64,000 bases of DNA from Acidobacteriota bacterium (GTDB lineage: Bacteria > Acidobacteriota > Vicinamibacteria > Vicinamibacterales > 2-12-FULL-66-21): the NCBI GenBank assembly GCA_003222675.1, contig QHWT01000075.1, positions 31,674-95,673 on the forward strand, in the 5' to 3' direction. The position numbers were made by a program, and so were the translations under genes. Below the pieces are notes generated by a model. That model was not told the DNA's origin, made no database searches, and saw only the letters and a list, made by a program, of their open reading frames with translations. How positions within the stretch are numbered: the first letter of the stretch is position 1; each line of letters begins with the position of its first letter. Shown here in pieces: positions 51,512 through 61,654 of the stretch.

Positions 51512-52174
51512 TCAGGCCTTGCCCGCCAGTGCCGCCTGCGCCTTCTCCCAGTCCGCGATGAACTTTTTCAGCCCGACGTCGGTCAGCGGGTGGTTGAACA
51601 GCGAGTCGATCACCGCCGCGGGGCAGGTGCAGATGTCCGCTCCCATGCGTGCCGCTTCGACGATGTGCATCGGACCGCGCGTGCTGGCGACGAGAATCTC
51701 GGTCGTGAACTCATAGTTGTTGAAGATCTCGACGATCTCGTGAATCAGGCTCATGCCGGACGTCGCGACATCGTCAAGGCGGCCGACGAACGGGCTGACG
51801 AAAGTCGCGCCGACCTTGGCAGCGAGCAGCGCCTGCGTCGGCGAGAAGATCAGCGTGACGTTGACGCGGATGCCTTCCTCCGAGAGCTTCTTGCACGCCT
51901 TCACGCCGTCGCGCGTGAACGGCACCTTGACGACGATGTGCTCGTCGATCTTGGCGAGGTCCCGCCCCTCGCGCATCATGCCCTCGAACTCGGTGGCTAC
52001 CACTTCCGCGCTGACCGGGCCCTGGACGAGATCGCAAATCCTCTTCAGGATCTGGCGATAATCTCCTCCCTCTTTGGCCAGGAGGGACGGGTTCGTGGTT
52101 ATGCCGTCTATGATGCCGAGCGGCACCAGCGCTTCGATGTCTTTCAGGTTCCCTGAATCGATGAAGATCTTCAT
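51512..52174 (-). CDS. fsa: Fructose-6-phosphate aldolase / small transaldolase (TalC/Fsa family)
   Basis: A 220-residue (beta/alpha)8 enzyme of the short transaldolase family. [28 protein letters not shown], the Schiff-base Lys in IVVKVPFT (about K83) and [26 protein letters not shown] are all typical. It interconverts fructose-6-phosphate and smaller sugars in the non-oxidative pentose phosphate route; true transaldolase versus aldolase activity cannot be separated here. Confidence 0.93.
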   Translation of the reverse strand: MKIFIDSGNLKDIEALVPLGIIDGITTNPSLLAKEGGDYRQILKRICDLVQGPVSAEVVATEFEGMMREGRDLAKIDEHIVVKVPFTRDGVKACKKLSEEGIRVNVTLIFSPTQALLAAKVGATFVSPFVGRLDDVATSGMSLIHEIVEIFNNYEFTTEILVASTRGPMHIVEAARMGADICTCPAAVIDSLFNHPLTDVGLKKFIADWEKAQAALAGKA

Positions 52175-52194
52175 GTCCGTGCCCCTTCGAAGCT

Positions 52195-52213
52195 TAGCAG
52201 GTTGTTGAAAAAG
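52195..52213. repeat. TAGCAGGTTGTTGAAAAAG element
   Basis: Third copy of the TAGCAGGCTGCTGAA-type element (others at 8689 and 17167), located between the fsa start and the end of the lipoprotein gene. Confidence 0.65.
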
Positions 52214-52239
52214 CCGATGTCACTGCTGATAGAACTTTT

Positions 52240-53709
52240 TCATCGGGCGGTCTCTTCGACTCGCGGCGACGCCGCGCTCCGGTTACCCGCGCGGTCGATC
52301 GCGACGATGGCATACACATAATGAACGCCGGGCGTCACCGTCGCGTCGCGGTAACGCGTTTCACGCGTCGGTTCGCCGTTCAGCGGCTGAAGTGTGTCAC
52401 CCGGGGCCTCCCCGCGCAAGACCACGTAGCCCGCCAGGTCCGCTTCGGTGTTCGCATCCCAAATGAGATTGATCGCGCCGGGCCCGGCGACGGCGGAGAG
52501 CGCCTTCGGCGCCGCCGGCGGAAAGGTGTCGCGCGGCGTGATGCACGTCCGGGCCGATGGCTCGCTTTCCACCATCGTGCTGGCGAGGGTTTCGACCGTC
52601 CGCACCACGAAGCACTGTTCAACCCCCGGTTTCGCGCTGACGTGCTCGAACGAGGACACATCGAGCGGCTTCTCATTCAGAGGCTTCGGCGCCTCGCCCG
52701 ACGAGTCTGGCGGCGAAGACGCCGCGTAGACGTTGTAGCTAATCGGCGTCGGCGCCGACGCGATCTCGACAACCGGCGGCAGCCACGTGATGGTGACGGC
52801 TGTCTCCGTGAATGACGTCGCCAGCGCGGTCGCGATTGGCGGGGGTGGAATGAGCGGAACGGTCATCCGCACCGACGGCGACCCCGGACGTCCTCGCCTG
52901 GTAATCCCCCGGACCACATAGATGCGAGTGGGCACGACGATCGCGGGCGCTGGTGGCGGCTCGCGCACAACGGGCGGCGGCGTGGCTGCGCCCGGGGATG
53001 CTGGCGACACGGGCGGCGCTGACGTCGGCTGCGTCGACGGAGGCTTGGTCGATGAAGGCACCGTAGACGCGGGGGCTGTGGAGGGCGGCGGCGTGGCGGC
53101 ACCCCCAACCGATGTTCCGCCGGCGGCTGGAACCGCGGCAATCGCAGGGGGCGTCGTCGGCGTTGTCGCTGTCTCGTCCGCGGGTGTCGCTGCGGGCGGA
53201 GTTCCCGTTGCAGCGCCTGCGGTGCTCGACGGAGCCGTCGCGGCGCCTGCAGGCTTCGGCGCCGGAAATATCTGTGGCGTCAGCTGCGCCTCAGTGAGGG
53301 TCTCCGTGAACGTCACGGTTTCACCGGGAGCGGGACGCGTGTCCTTGGGTTCATTGTCCGGGAGAGGCGGCTCGTCTTCCCTCACGGGCGGCTTCACCGG
53401 AACGCGTCCGATGAGCCGCGCCGACGTGAGCAACTCGCGATTCCCGGGCGCCGCGGCACCGGCCGCTGCGGTGACAGCATAAATCTCCAGATGATCCACC
53501 GCCACGGGACCCGGGCCGTTGGCATTCTTGCTCGGCACCGACATCTGTAAATACACCGTCGAACCGAGACGACGAGCCGTGAGGTTGGCGGCGGGCTCTG
53601 GCACCAGGTTGAGCGGCGCAAGAGGCGGCCCCTTTTTTCCGCAGGCGACCAGACCGATCGGCAGCCACAGAATCAGACCGAGCAACACTGAACGTTTCAC
53701 GTTGTCCAA
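52240..53709 (-). CDS. Lipoprotein with LptM-like N-terminus and fibronectin III-like domains
   Basis: About 489 residues; TTG 53709 or GTG 53700 may start it. The lipoprotein signal ends LVACGKKGPPLAP, the motif of LptM/YifL-like lipoproteins (CG.KGPL..P). A long Pro/Thr/Ala-rich segment (about 115-245) joins two fibronectin type III-like regions: the first ends PPVVEIASAPTPISYNVY; the second has PAAPKALSAVAGPGAINLIWDANTEADLAGYVVLRGE...YVYAIVAIDRAGN. It is a surface or periplasmic protein of unknown role. Confidence 0.82.
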   Translation of the reverse strand: MDNVKRSVLLGLILWLPIGLVACGKKGPPLAPLNLVPEPAANLTARRLGSTVYLQMSVPSKNANGPGPVAVDHLEIYAVTAAAGAAAPGNRELLTSARLIGRVPVKPPVREDEPPLPDNEPKDTRPAPGETVTFTETLTEAQLTPQIFPAPKPAGAATAPSSTAGAATGTPPAATPADETATTPTTPPAIAAVPAAGGTSVGGAATPPPSTAPASTVPSSTKPPSTQPTSAPPVSPASPGAATPPPVVREPPPAPAIVVPTRIYVVRGITRRGRPGSPSVRMTVPLIPPPPIATALATSFTETAVTITWLPPVVEIASAPTPISYNVYAASSPPDSSGEAPKPLNEKPLDVSSFEHVSAKPGVEQCFVVRTVETLASTMVESEPSARTCITPRDTFPPAAPKALSAVAGPGAINLIWDANTEADLAGYVVLRGEAPGDTLQPLNGEPTRETRYRDATVTPGVHYVYAIVAIDRAGNRSAASPRVEETAR

Positions 53710-53716
53710 TCCAAGC

Positions 53717-53829
53717 CGAAGTCCGAGGTCTGAACGGCCGACGTCCGAGGTCAGAGGTCAGAGGTCCGAGGTCCGAGGTCCGAGGTCCGAACCTTGAAGC
53801 CTGAAGCCTGAAGCCCCGAAGCCCGAAGC

Positions 53830-53831
<2 letters not shown>
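53717..53831. repeat. GGTCCGA and GAAGCCT heptamer arrays overlapping the hslU stop
   Basis: 53717-53790 carries eight to nine GGTCCGA-like 7-bp units (some GGTCAGA); 53795-53831 carries TGAAGCC units. The last unit, CGAAGCCTA, contains the hslU stop codon (TAG on the minus strand, 53832-53830), just as at 23128. Confidence 0.88.
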
Positions 53832-55212
<1,381 letters not shown>

Positions 55213-55221
55213 GAGCGGTTC

Positions 55222-55749
55222 TTAGAGCACTTCGATCGTGAGCGTGTCGTTCGTGTAGATGCAGATCTGCGCGGCAATCTGCATGGCCTGTTCCGCGATG
55301 GCGCGCGCGTCGAGGCCGGTGTGCCGCGCGAGGGCCTTTGCTGCCGCCATGGCGTACGCGCCTCCCGATCCAATGGCCACGATTCCATCATCCGGCTCGA
55401 TGAGATCGCCGTTGCCGGAAAGGAGATACGTCGCGTGCGTATCCATGACGATCAACATCGCTTCGAGCCGGCGCAGCATGCGATCGGTTCGCCAGTCCTT
55501 GGCGAGCTCGACGGCGGATCGCTCGAGGTTGCCGCGGTACTGTTCGAGCTTCGCCTCGAATCGCGAAAACAGGGCAAAGGAATCCGCCGCTGATCCTGCA
55601 AATCCCGCAAGGATCCGGTCGTTGTAGAGCCTGCGAATCTTGCGCGCGGTCTGCTTCACGACGGTGTCGCCGAAGGTGACCTGGCCATCGCCGGCCATGA
55701 CGGCGTGGTCGCCGTGGCGCACGGCCAGCACTGTTGTCGCGTGAAACAT
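55222..55749 (-). CDS. hslV: ATP-dependent protease peptidase subunit HslV
   Basis: A 175-residue proteasome-like peptidase. Self-processing would remove MFHA to expose the catalytic Thr of [48 protein letters not shown] is the conserved core. It forms the HslVU protease with the next gene. Confidence 0.97.
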   Translation of the reverse strand: MFHATTVLAVRHGDHAVMAGDGQVTFGDTVVKQTARKIRRLYNDRILAGFAGSAADSFALFSRFEAKLEQYRGNLERSAVELAKDWRTDRMLRRLEAMLIVMDTHATYLLSGNGDLIEPDDGIVAIGSGGAYAMAAAKALARHTGLDARAIAEQAMQIAAQICIYTNDTLTIEVL

Positions 55750-55993
55750 GATCGGGAGGGCCGAAACAGCGACCTTCCTCGCAGTCTATCAAACCGGGGT
55801 CGGGCTGGGGGGCAGACTGGTGTCAGACCCCATCAACAGGGGCTTGACCGCGTAACGGGACGGCATGCTCTCCGGGGAGTACACACCGCGCGGGCTCAGC
55901 GCCAAAAACGCCTATTTTCAGGGTCCCACCCGTGGCAGATCTGTTGCACAATTGACTACGGACGTCCAGGTCCTCTTGCGCAAGGAGCGCATC

Positions 55994-57067
55994 ATGAAAC
56001 GTTTTCAAAGCAGACTCGGCATCGCGGTCGCGGGACTCGCGCTCATGGCCGCGCCGACGCTCGCAGGTCAGCGCCCGACGCAGGACAGCGGGTCGCCGGC
56101 GTCGGACCGGGCCGTCGATCGAGGAAGCGCGGCGGGCGGCGGGTCTGTGGCCGGCAGCGCTGGCGGCTCGGTCGCATCCGGCGGCTCATCAGGCGGTTCC
56201 TCCAGTACGGCACCTTCTTCGGTCGCCTCATCGCCGTCGTTTGGCGCCGGCGAGCGCAACCAACCGATGTACGCCGAACCTCAGCGCCGTGGCGGTGGTG
56301 GCGGCGGAAGCGCGAGCGGTGGAAGCTCGCACCGCGGTGGCGGAAACGGCGGCGACCACGCCGCACCGCGCGGCTCCTCGTCCCGTGGAACATCCAAGAG
56401 CGGAGGCGATGCCGCAACGAAGACCGGAGGGGAAAAGAGCGGTGGCGATGCCACGACGAGCAGCAGCAGCTCGGGCCGAAGCAACGCCGCGCCCGCGCGC
56501 GACAATGGCGAAGCGGTTCCCTCGTGGAGCCGTCCTCGTGGCGACCGTCCCGTGAGCGGCACCGCGACGGAGCGGGTCGGGCCGCCGCCTGACCGCCGCG
56601 GCGGCTTCGGTGGCCGCTCGTATAATCCGTTCTACTACGACCCGTATTACTACGGCTTCAGCCCGTACGGCAGTCTCCGGTACCCGGGATTCGGTATCGG
56701 CTACGGATACGGGCTCGGTCTGGGATGGCCGATCTTCTACGATCCGTGGTACGACCCCTGGTATGCGACCTCCGGCTATGCCGGTTACGGATACGGCAGC
56801 ATGGGCTACAACACCTCAACGTACGCTGGCGTTGATCAGGGCAAGATTCGGTTGAAGGTGAAGCCGCGCAACGCCAAGGTGTATGTCGACGGCTACTTCG
56901 TCGGCAACGTCGATCAGTTCGATGGCGCATTCCAGAAGCTTGCGCTGAATGGCGGCCGTCACCGCGTCGAAATCAAAGCCGACGGTTACGAGACCGCGGA
57001 CTTCGACGTGCTGATCACGCCGGACGAGACGGTCACGTATCAGGGAGAACTGAAGAAGATCCAGTAA
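55994..57067 (+). CDS. Secreted PEGA-domain protein with Ser/Gly-rich and Tyr/Gly-rich regions
   Basis: 357 residues from ATG 55994 (AAGGAG 6 nt upstream; the frame upstream to 55865 lacks this). A signal peptide (LGIAVAGLALMAAPTLAGQ) is followed by a Ser/Gly-rich, low-complexity region (about 30-185), a Tyr/Gly/Pro-rich segment (YNPFYYDPYYYGFSPYG..) and a C-terminal PEGA domain (KIRLKVKPRNAKVYVDGYFVGNVDQFDGAFQKLALNGGRHRVEIKADGY). PEGA domains are extracellular, probably surface-associated; the function is unknown. The preceding gap (55750-55993) includes a TGGTGTCAGACCCCA stretch but no recognised gene. Confidence 0.8.
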   Translation: MKRFQSRLGIAVAGLALMAAPTLAGQRPTQDSGSPASDRAVDRGSAAGGGSVAGSAGGSVASGGSSGGSSSTAPSSVASSPSFGAGERNQPMYAEPQRRGGGGGGSASGGSSHRGGGNGGDHAAPRGSSSRGTSKSGGDAATKTGGEKSGGDATTSSSSSGRSNAAPARDNGEAVPSWSRPRGDRPVSGTATERVGPPPDRRGGFGGRSYNPFYYDPYYYGFSPYGSLRYPGFGIGYGYGLGLGWPIFYDPWYDPWYATSGYAGYGYGSMGYNTSTYAGVDQGKIRLKVKPRNAKVYVDGYFVGNVDQFDGAFQKLALNGGRHRVEIKADGYETADFDVLITPDETVTYQGELKKIQ

Positions 57068-57090
57068 GACAGAAGACGGAAGACGGAAAA
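57068..57090. repeat. GACGGAA heptamers starting at a stop codon
   Basis: GACAGAA-GACGGAA-GACGGAA begins immediately after the TAA of the PEGA gene and fills the gap to the next start. Confidence 0.8.
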
Positions 57091-57091
57091 C

Positions 57092-57478
57092 TTGCTGAGG
57101 CCGATCGCCGCGATTTCAGGAATTTACGACGCGGCGGTCGGCCTCTTTTTATTGCTCGCGGCCGATCGCCTCGCAGATCTGTTTGGCGTCCCGCCTGCGC
57201 AGCCTCGGGTGTTCTCGGATCTCAATGCGATCTTTCTCCTGGCCGTCGGCACTGGCTACTACTTTCCGTGGCGCGATCCCCAAGGCGCGCGATGGTACTT
57301 ATGGGTGATGGGACCCGTCCTGAAGGGGGCCGGGGCGCTCACGTTTCTCATCGACTACTTCGTGCGGCATTCCCCGCCATCGTTCCTGCTGTTCGCGTTC
57401 AGCGACGGGCTGCTGGCGTTGCTGACACTGTGGGCGCTCGTCGCATCGCGTAGTACGCGGGGATCCCCGCAGCGATAA
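57092..57478 (+). CDS. Small membrane protein of unknown function
   Basis: A 128-residue protein with four predicted membrane helices (AISGIYDAAVGLFLLLAADRLADLFGV, IFLLAVGTGYYFPW, WVMGPVLKGAGALTFLIDYFV, FSDGLLALLTLWALVA). No family is recognised with confidence. The probable start is TTG 57092. It overlaps the 3' end of the convergent permease gene by about 80 bases. Confidence 0.65.
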   Translation: MLRPIAAISGIYDAAVGLFLLLAADRLADLFGVPPAQPRVFSDLNAIFLLAVGTGYYFPWRDPQGARWYLWVMGPVLKGAGALTFLIDYFVRHSPPSFLLFAFSDGLLALLTLWALVASRSTRGSPQR

Positions 57479-58811
57479 TCGCGAGGCCGGTGAGCGTCGT
57501 CGCCGCGTTGCGAAACAGTTCGTTGACAACCATGGCGACGCTGGCCACTACGAAGATGCCGGGCGCCCAGGGATATCCGAACGCGACGAACGGTCGCGCC
57601 CGCCGATCGCGGCGGCGCAACACGAACAACGCGAGCACCGCGACTCCCGCAAACAGCACGACCGCAAATCCCGTGTAGCTCACCAGCTGCGAGAGTGTGC
57701 CGGACAGCACGAGCACGCCGCTCCAGATTCCCTGGGCGATGATCGCCGCCGCCGGCGTGTGGAAGCGCGGGTGGACGCGTTCGGCCATCTGCACGAACAA
57801 ACCGTCGCGTGCCATCGCGTAGTACACGCGCGGACCGGCGAGCACCATCGCGCTGACGCTGGCCGCGATGCTGACGATGGTGAAGATCGCGAGCAGGTCG
57901 GCCGCGACGAATCCGAACAACCGCTCGGCGACGGTGTCGATCAGCCGTCCCCCGGGGAGCGCCGCGATATCTGCGACCGGCATCGCGAACAGGTAGAGCG
58001 CGTTGAGCGCGATATACAGCACGACGACGGTCGCCGTGCCTAGCGCGAGCGCGAGCGGAACGTTGCGGGCCGGATTGCGGACCTCCTCGGCGACATACGC
58101 GGCGGCGTTCCATCCCGAGTAGCTGAACATCACGGGGACGAGCGCAAGCAGCATCGAGACGGGCGCGGCGCTCGCGTTCGCAGCCAGATGCGACATGTTG
58201 CCGTGGCCAATTGCAAAGCCAATCGCGACGAACACCACGATCGCGCTGACCTTCAAGCCGGCAAGCACATTTTGCAGGATGCGGCCGGGTCCGAGCCCTC
58301 GGACGTGGATGATCGTGAGCACGGCGATCGGCGTGAGGGCGACGAGCGATCGCGGTGAGATTGATAGTCCGGAGATTCCGACGAGTGGAGTGGTGTCGGC
58401 TGCGGCGGGAATGAACCGGCCTATGTAATCAGCCAACGCGACGGACCCTGCTGCAATTGCGCCCGAAAATCCGGCGATGAAGGACGTCCATCCGCTGAGA
58501 AATGCCACCTGCGGACCGAAGGCTTCGCGCAAGTACACGTACTCGCCGCCCGCATGCGGCTTGAGCGCGGCAAGCTCCGCGTACGCCATGGCCCCTGCAA
58601 AGGCAAGCGCGCCGCCCGCCAGCCAGACGCCGATGATCGCGGCGGGATGTGGCACGAGTTGCGCGACTACGACGGGAACGAAAAAGATTCCGCTGCCGAT
58701 GACGTTGGAGATCACGATCGCGGCGGCATCGAACGGGCCAAGGCGGCGATCGAGGGCGGGCGCGGGCGCATGCGGCTGCGAGGTTCGGGCCGCCTGGGAC
58801 GCGCCGCGCAT
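57399..58811 (-). CDS. APC-superfamily amino acid permease
   Basis: 470 residues from ATG 58811, which overlaps the stop of the upstream lipoprotein gene (ATGA). The N-terminal GPFDAAAIVISNVIGSGIFFVPVVVAQL is the APC signature (GxGIF), with about 12 helices and the internal FSYSGWNAAAYVAEEVRNPARNVP typical of the family. The substrate is not determinable. Expression is tied to the upstream lipoprotein gene. Confidence 0.92.
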   Translation of the reverse strand: MRGASQAARTSQPHAPAPALDRRLGPFDAAAIVISNVIGSGIFFVPVVVAQLVPHPAAIIGVWLAGGALAFAGAMAYAELAALKPHAGGEYVYLREAFGPQVAFLSGWTSFIAGFSGAIAAGSVALADYIGRFIPAAADTTPLVGISGLSISPRSLVALTPIAVLTIIHVRGLGPGRILQNVLAGLKVSAIVVFVAIGFAIGHGNMSHLAANASAAPVSMLLALVPVMFSYSGWNAAAYVAEEVRNPARNVPLALALGTATVVVLYIALNALYLFAMPVADIAALPGGRLIDTVAERLFGFVAADLLAIFTIVSIAASVSAMVLAGPRVYYAMARDGLFVQMAERVHPRFHTPAAAIIAQGIWSGVLVLSGTLSQLVSYTGFAVVLFAGVAVLALFVLRRRDRRARPFVAFGYPWAPGIFVVASVAMVVNELFRNAATTLTGLAIIAAGIPAYYAMRRAPTVSATPAARR

Positions 58812-59302
58812 CAAGGTTGAACGATCAGCTGACGGGGAAGGTTGATCGCGCCGATCTCCACCCATTGGTCGGAGCCGTGCTTCGCGAAAACGTGCACGCG
58901 AATGTCGCGGAACTGGCTGTTCTTCAACATCTCGGCGCGCGATTGCGGCGGATCGCCGGTATAGCCGGCCTTGGGCCGCACGGTGATCGGCGCGGTCTCG
59001 TTGCCGTGGAACGTCAAGCCCTGGATGAAGCTCTCGTCAAAATCTTCTTCCGCGCCACCCGGGCCCGACAGGCGCTTGAAGGCAACATTGAGAGAAAGAG
59101 GACGGAGGTCGTCGTTGGTGGACTTGTTCAGTTTGAACGTGACGCTTGGCAGGAGCTTGTTGCGTCCGTCGACGATCCCCGCATCGAAGTAGCCCGCGGT
59201 CGTGTCCGTGATCGTCAGCGTCTGCTTCAGGTCGACCGAAAATTTGCCGCATCCGGCGGCAAGCACCGCGAGCACAACGACCGACCGGGCCGCAGCACGC
59301 AT
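58811..59302 (-). CDS. Predicted lipoprotein
   Basis: 163 residues from ATG 59302: signal peptide with lipobox VLAAGC (Cys about 18), then GKFSVDLKQTLTITDTTAGYFDAGIVDGRNKLLPSVTFKLNKST. No known domain recognised. It precedes and overlaps the APC permease and could be an accessory to it, or merely co-transcribed. Confidence 0.7.
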   Translation of the reverse strand: MRAAARSVVVLAVLAAGCGKFSVDLKQTLTITDTTAGYFDAGIVDGRNKLLPSVTFKLNKSTNDDLRPLSLNVAFKRLSGPGGAEEDFDESFIQGLTFHGNETAPITVRPKAGYTGDPPQSRAEMLKNSQFRDIRVHVFAKHGSDQWVEIGAINLPRQLIVQP

Positions 59303-59316
59303 CGCGCGATTGTAGA

Positions 59317-60087
59317 TCAGTTCTCGCGGACCTCGACTTTCTTCCGCGCCTCCTCCCGCGTGAGCTTCTTGGCCCGGAACGCCAGCAGGTCGCTCCCCTT
59401 CACCTTCAACACGATCGTCGACGCATCGTCGAGGACACCCGGCGAGATGGGGCCTTCGCTGTCGCGTGCCGCGACGATGAGCCATTCGTCCGCGCCGATC
59501 GGCAAACCGTAGTCCAACATCGCGTCAACCAGAGCCGCCTTCACCGCTTCAGTGTATTGCTCGTTTGGATCCCTGGGTTCCGGCGCGACCGTCTCGTTCA
59601 CGTCGTTCACGGCCGCGGCGACGGCGATGCCATTCGCCGCAGCCGGCGGCGCGAGCGGCAACGTGCTGCCGGGGTTTCGATCCAGCAGCCGGAGCTGCTG
59701 TTCCGCAAACCGCCGCGCGGGTGTGTCGGGCGACGTGTCGATCACCTGACGCAGCGCCGCGCGTTGCCGCTCACGCTCCAGCGTCTGCATGGACCACACG
59801 ACGCTCTGCTTCATCATCGGCACATCGACGTCGAAGAAGACGCCGTAGCCTTCGAGCACGATGCCCCGCGCGCGCGCAGTCCCCGTAACGATCAGACTGC
59901 CAGGCTCCTTCACCTGCATCGTGCGCGCGAGACTCTCCGCCCCCTGCCTGACAGCACCGGTCAACACGTTTTCCATCATCCGAATCTGATTGCGCTGGGG
60001 CGCGTCGGGACGCGACGGGGCATCCTGCGCGGTGACCGTCGCGGCCGTGGCGATGACGGCGGCGGCGATGAACACTGTTCCCTTCAC
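59317..60087 (-). CDS. Secreted protein of unknown function
   Basis: 256 residues from GTG 60087 with a cleavable signal peptide (FIAAAVIATAATVTAQ). The middle includes GTARARGIVLEGYGVFFDVDVPMMKQSVVW and EQYTEAVKAALVDAMLDYGLPIGADEWLIVAARD. The pairing with the preceding anti-sigma and sigma genes on the same strand, with gaps under 20 bp, suggests it is in the same regulated operon. No family assigned. Confidence 0.75.
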   Translation of the reverse strand: MKGTVFIAAAVIATAATVTAQDAPSRPDAPQRNQIRMMENVLTGAVRQGAESLARTMQVKEPGSLIVTGTARARGIVLEGYGVFFDVDVPMMKQSVVWSMQTLERERQRAALRQVIDTSPDTPARRFAEQQLRLLDRNPGSTLPLAPPAAANGIAVAAAVNDVNETVAPEPRDPNEQYTEAVKAALVDAMLDYGLPIGADEWLIVAARDSEGPISPGVLDDASTIVLKVKGSDLLAFRAKKLTREEARKKVEVREN

Positions 60088-60106
60088 GATTGCACCTCGA
60101 TACCTG

Positions 60107-60874
60107 CTATTTCTGACGTGACGATGCGACCAGATAGTTGGCGAGATCGCGATGCGCGACAGCCTCCTGCGTCGTCATCGCGTCGAGACGCCCGAATCCC
60201 TGTTGAATGCGATTGAGATCTGCGACGCGCTGCGCGTCGACGTCGCGGATCACCTGCGCGATCCGCAGCGCGAGCTCCTGGTGCTGCTTCGACTCACTCT
60301 GCGCGAGCAGGTCGTGGACCCGCCGCAGGATCTCCGCATCGCCCTGCCGCGCGCTCTTCAGCGCGGCCTGCTGCATGCCCGATGCACGCGGCGCCGATTC
60401 GAGCCGACCGACCCGTGCGGCCAGTGACGTAAGCAGCGCGCGCATCTCGTCTGCCTTCGCCGTGGATGCTGCCGCGGGCGCGGCGACCGGCGCTGCTGAC
60501 GGTGCTGGTGCGGATGTCGCGACAGCCGTCTCCACCCGGCCACGTCCGGTGCGCAGGTGCAGACCATCGGTCTCGTAAGACACGTCCACGTTGGCAATCG
60601 CCGAGGCGATCGCGAGGACGAGCACCGCGGCGGCGGCAAGCCCGAATGCCGGCGTCCACCACGCGCGCCACGTCGGCTTGCGATCGCGGACGATGTGGAA
60701 ACCGAACTCCGGCTGCGGCGGCGCCCATGACGCCAGATCCACGCGCACGCTGCGCAGCCCCGCGACTTCCTCGCGGCACTCGGCGCACGTCTTGAGATGC
60801 GCCTCGACCTGCGCGCGCTCGGCGCGGTCCAGCTCCTCGTATACGTACGCGACGATTCGTTCCTTGTCACACAT
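60107..60874 (-). CDS. Zinc-finger anti-sigma factor
   Basis: A 255-residue protein with an N-terminal zf-HC2 domain (VEAHLKTCAECREEVAGL: H-x3-C-x2-C), a single membrane helix (about 75-97) and a long Ala-rich then helical periplasmic domain (coiled coil around SLAARVGRLESAPRA and AEILRRVHDLLAQSESK). Typical of membrane anti-sigma factors that hold their ECF sigma factor; the sigma gene is 15 nt upstream. Confidence 0.9.
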   Translation of the reverse strand: MCDKERIVAYVYEELDRAERAQVEAHLKTCAECREEVAGLRSVRVDLASWAPPQPEFGFHIVRDRKPTWRAWWTPAFGLAAAAVLVLAIASAIANVDVSYETDGLHLRTGRGRVETAVATSAPAPSAAPVAAPAAASTAKADEMRALLTSLAARVGRLESAPRASGMQQAALKSARQGDAEILRRVHDLLAQSESKQHQELALRIAQVIRDVDAQRVADLNRIQQGFGRLDAMTTQEAVAHRDLANYLVASSRQK

Positions 60875-60889
60875 CGTTTGTATCCCTGC

Positions 60890-61495
60890 TTATTTCCATG
60901 GGCCCCGGGCCGCGCCCGGGAGCCCTTCCCTGGCGAGTTGCTTCCGCAGGACCGTGAGGCCCTGATACAGCCGCGTCTTCACCGTGCTCAAGGGACAATC
61001 GAGGAGATCGGCGATCTCCTGAAACGTGAGTCCGTGGTACTCCTTCAGGATGATCGCGGTGCGTTGTTCGTCGGGCAGCTCCGCCATCACCCGCGCGACG
61101 GCGCGCCCGATCTCGCGTCGCGCCACGAGCTCCTCGATTGATTCTGACGGCGTCGCTTCCGATGCGAGCTCGATGAGATCGACGCCCTCGGGCGCCTGCG
61201 CGATCGGTTGCCGGCGTTCGCGGCGGATCCAATCGCGGCACAAGTTCAAGGTGATGCGATACAGCCACGACGAGAATTTCGCCTGCCCCTTGAATCCCTT
61301 GAGCGCACGGAATGCGCGGAGGAATGTCTCCTGGCAGACATCGCGCGCGTCTTCCTCGCGTCCGATGACCCGGTAGGCGAGCGCGTAGATCGGCCGCTCC
61401 CAGCGCAGAACGAGCTGGTTGAAGCTGTCGAGGTCGCCCCCCATCGATCGGGCGACTAGCTCTTCGTCGGTCGACGGCATGCCGAGGGCGCTCAC
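60890..61495 (-). CDS. ECF-type RNA polymerase sigma factor (RpoE-like)
   Basis: About 200 residues (GTG 61495, or ATG 61480 giving MPSTDEELVARSMGGD). Region 2 (FNQLVLRWERPIYALAYRVIGREEDARDVCQETFLRAFRALKGF) and region 4 (AELPDEQRTAIILKEYHGLTFQEIADLLDCPLSTVKTRLYQGLTVLRK) are complete. It is paired with the anti-sigma factor downstream; the signal is unknown. The 155-bp gap upstream holds GGTCCGA-type heptamers. Confidence 0.93.
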   Translation of the reverse strand: MSALGMPSTDEELVARSMGGDLDSFNQLVLRWERPIYALAYRVIGREEDARDVCQETFLRAFRALKGFKGQAKFSSWLYRITLNLCRDWIRRERRQPIAQAPEGVDLIELASEATPSESIEELVARREIGRAVARVMAELPDEQRTAIILKEYHGLTFQEIADLLDCPLSTVKTRLYQGLTVLRKQLAREGLPGAARGPWK

Positions 61496-61573
61496 CTTAT
61501 TGCCAATTTAGACAGACCCCACGGGTTTTTGGCTTTCCCGGCTTCGCCGGCAGCAATGTTCGGACTTTGGCTG

Positions 61574-61640
61574 CGGCCCAAATCTCGGACCTCGGACCCT
61601 CGGATCTCGGACCTCGGATCTCGATCTCCGACCTCGTCTA
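61574..61640. repeat. CGGACCT heptamer array upstream of the GAF-PAS kinase
   Basis: Seven to eight imperfect 7-bp units (CGGACCT, CGGATCT, CGGACCC), the reverse complement of the GGTCCGA family at 28875, 30271 and 53717. It lies within 20 bp of the ATG at 61655. Confidence 0.82.
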
Positions 61641-61654
61641 AAATACACCGTCCC

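Noticed and set aside
55818-55833. TGGTGTCAGACCCC as a regulatory site
   Set aside because: A single copy in the window with no position relative to a promoter; it may be another dispersed repeat but cannot be supported here.
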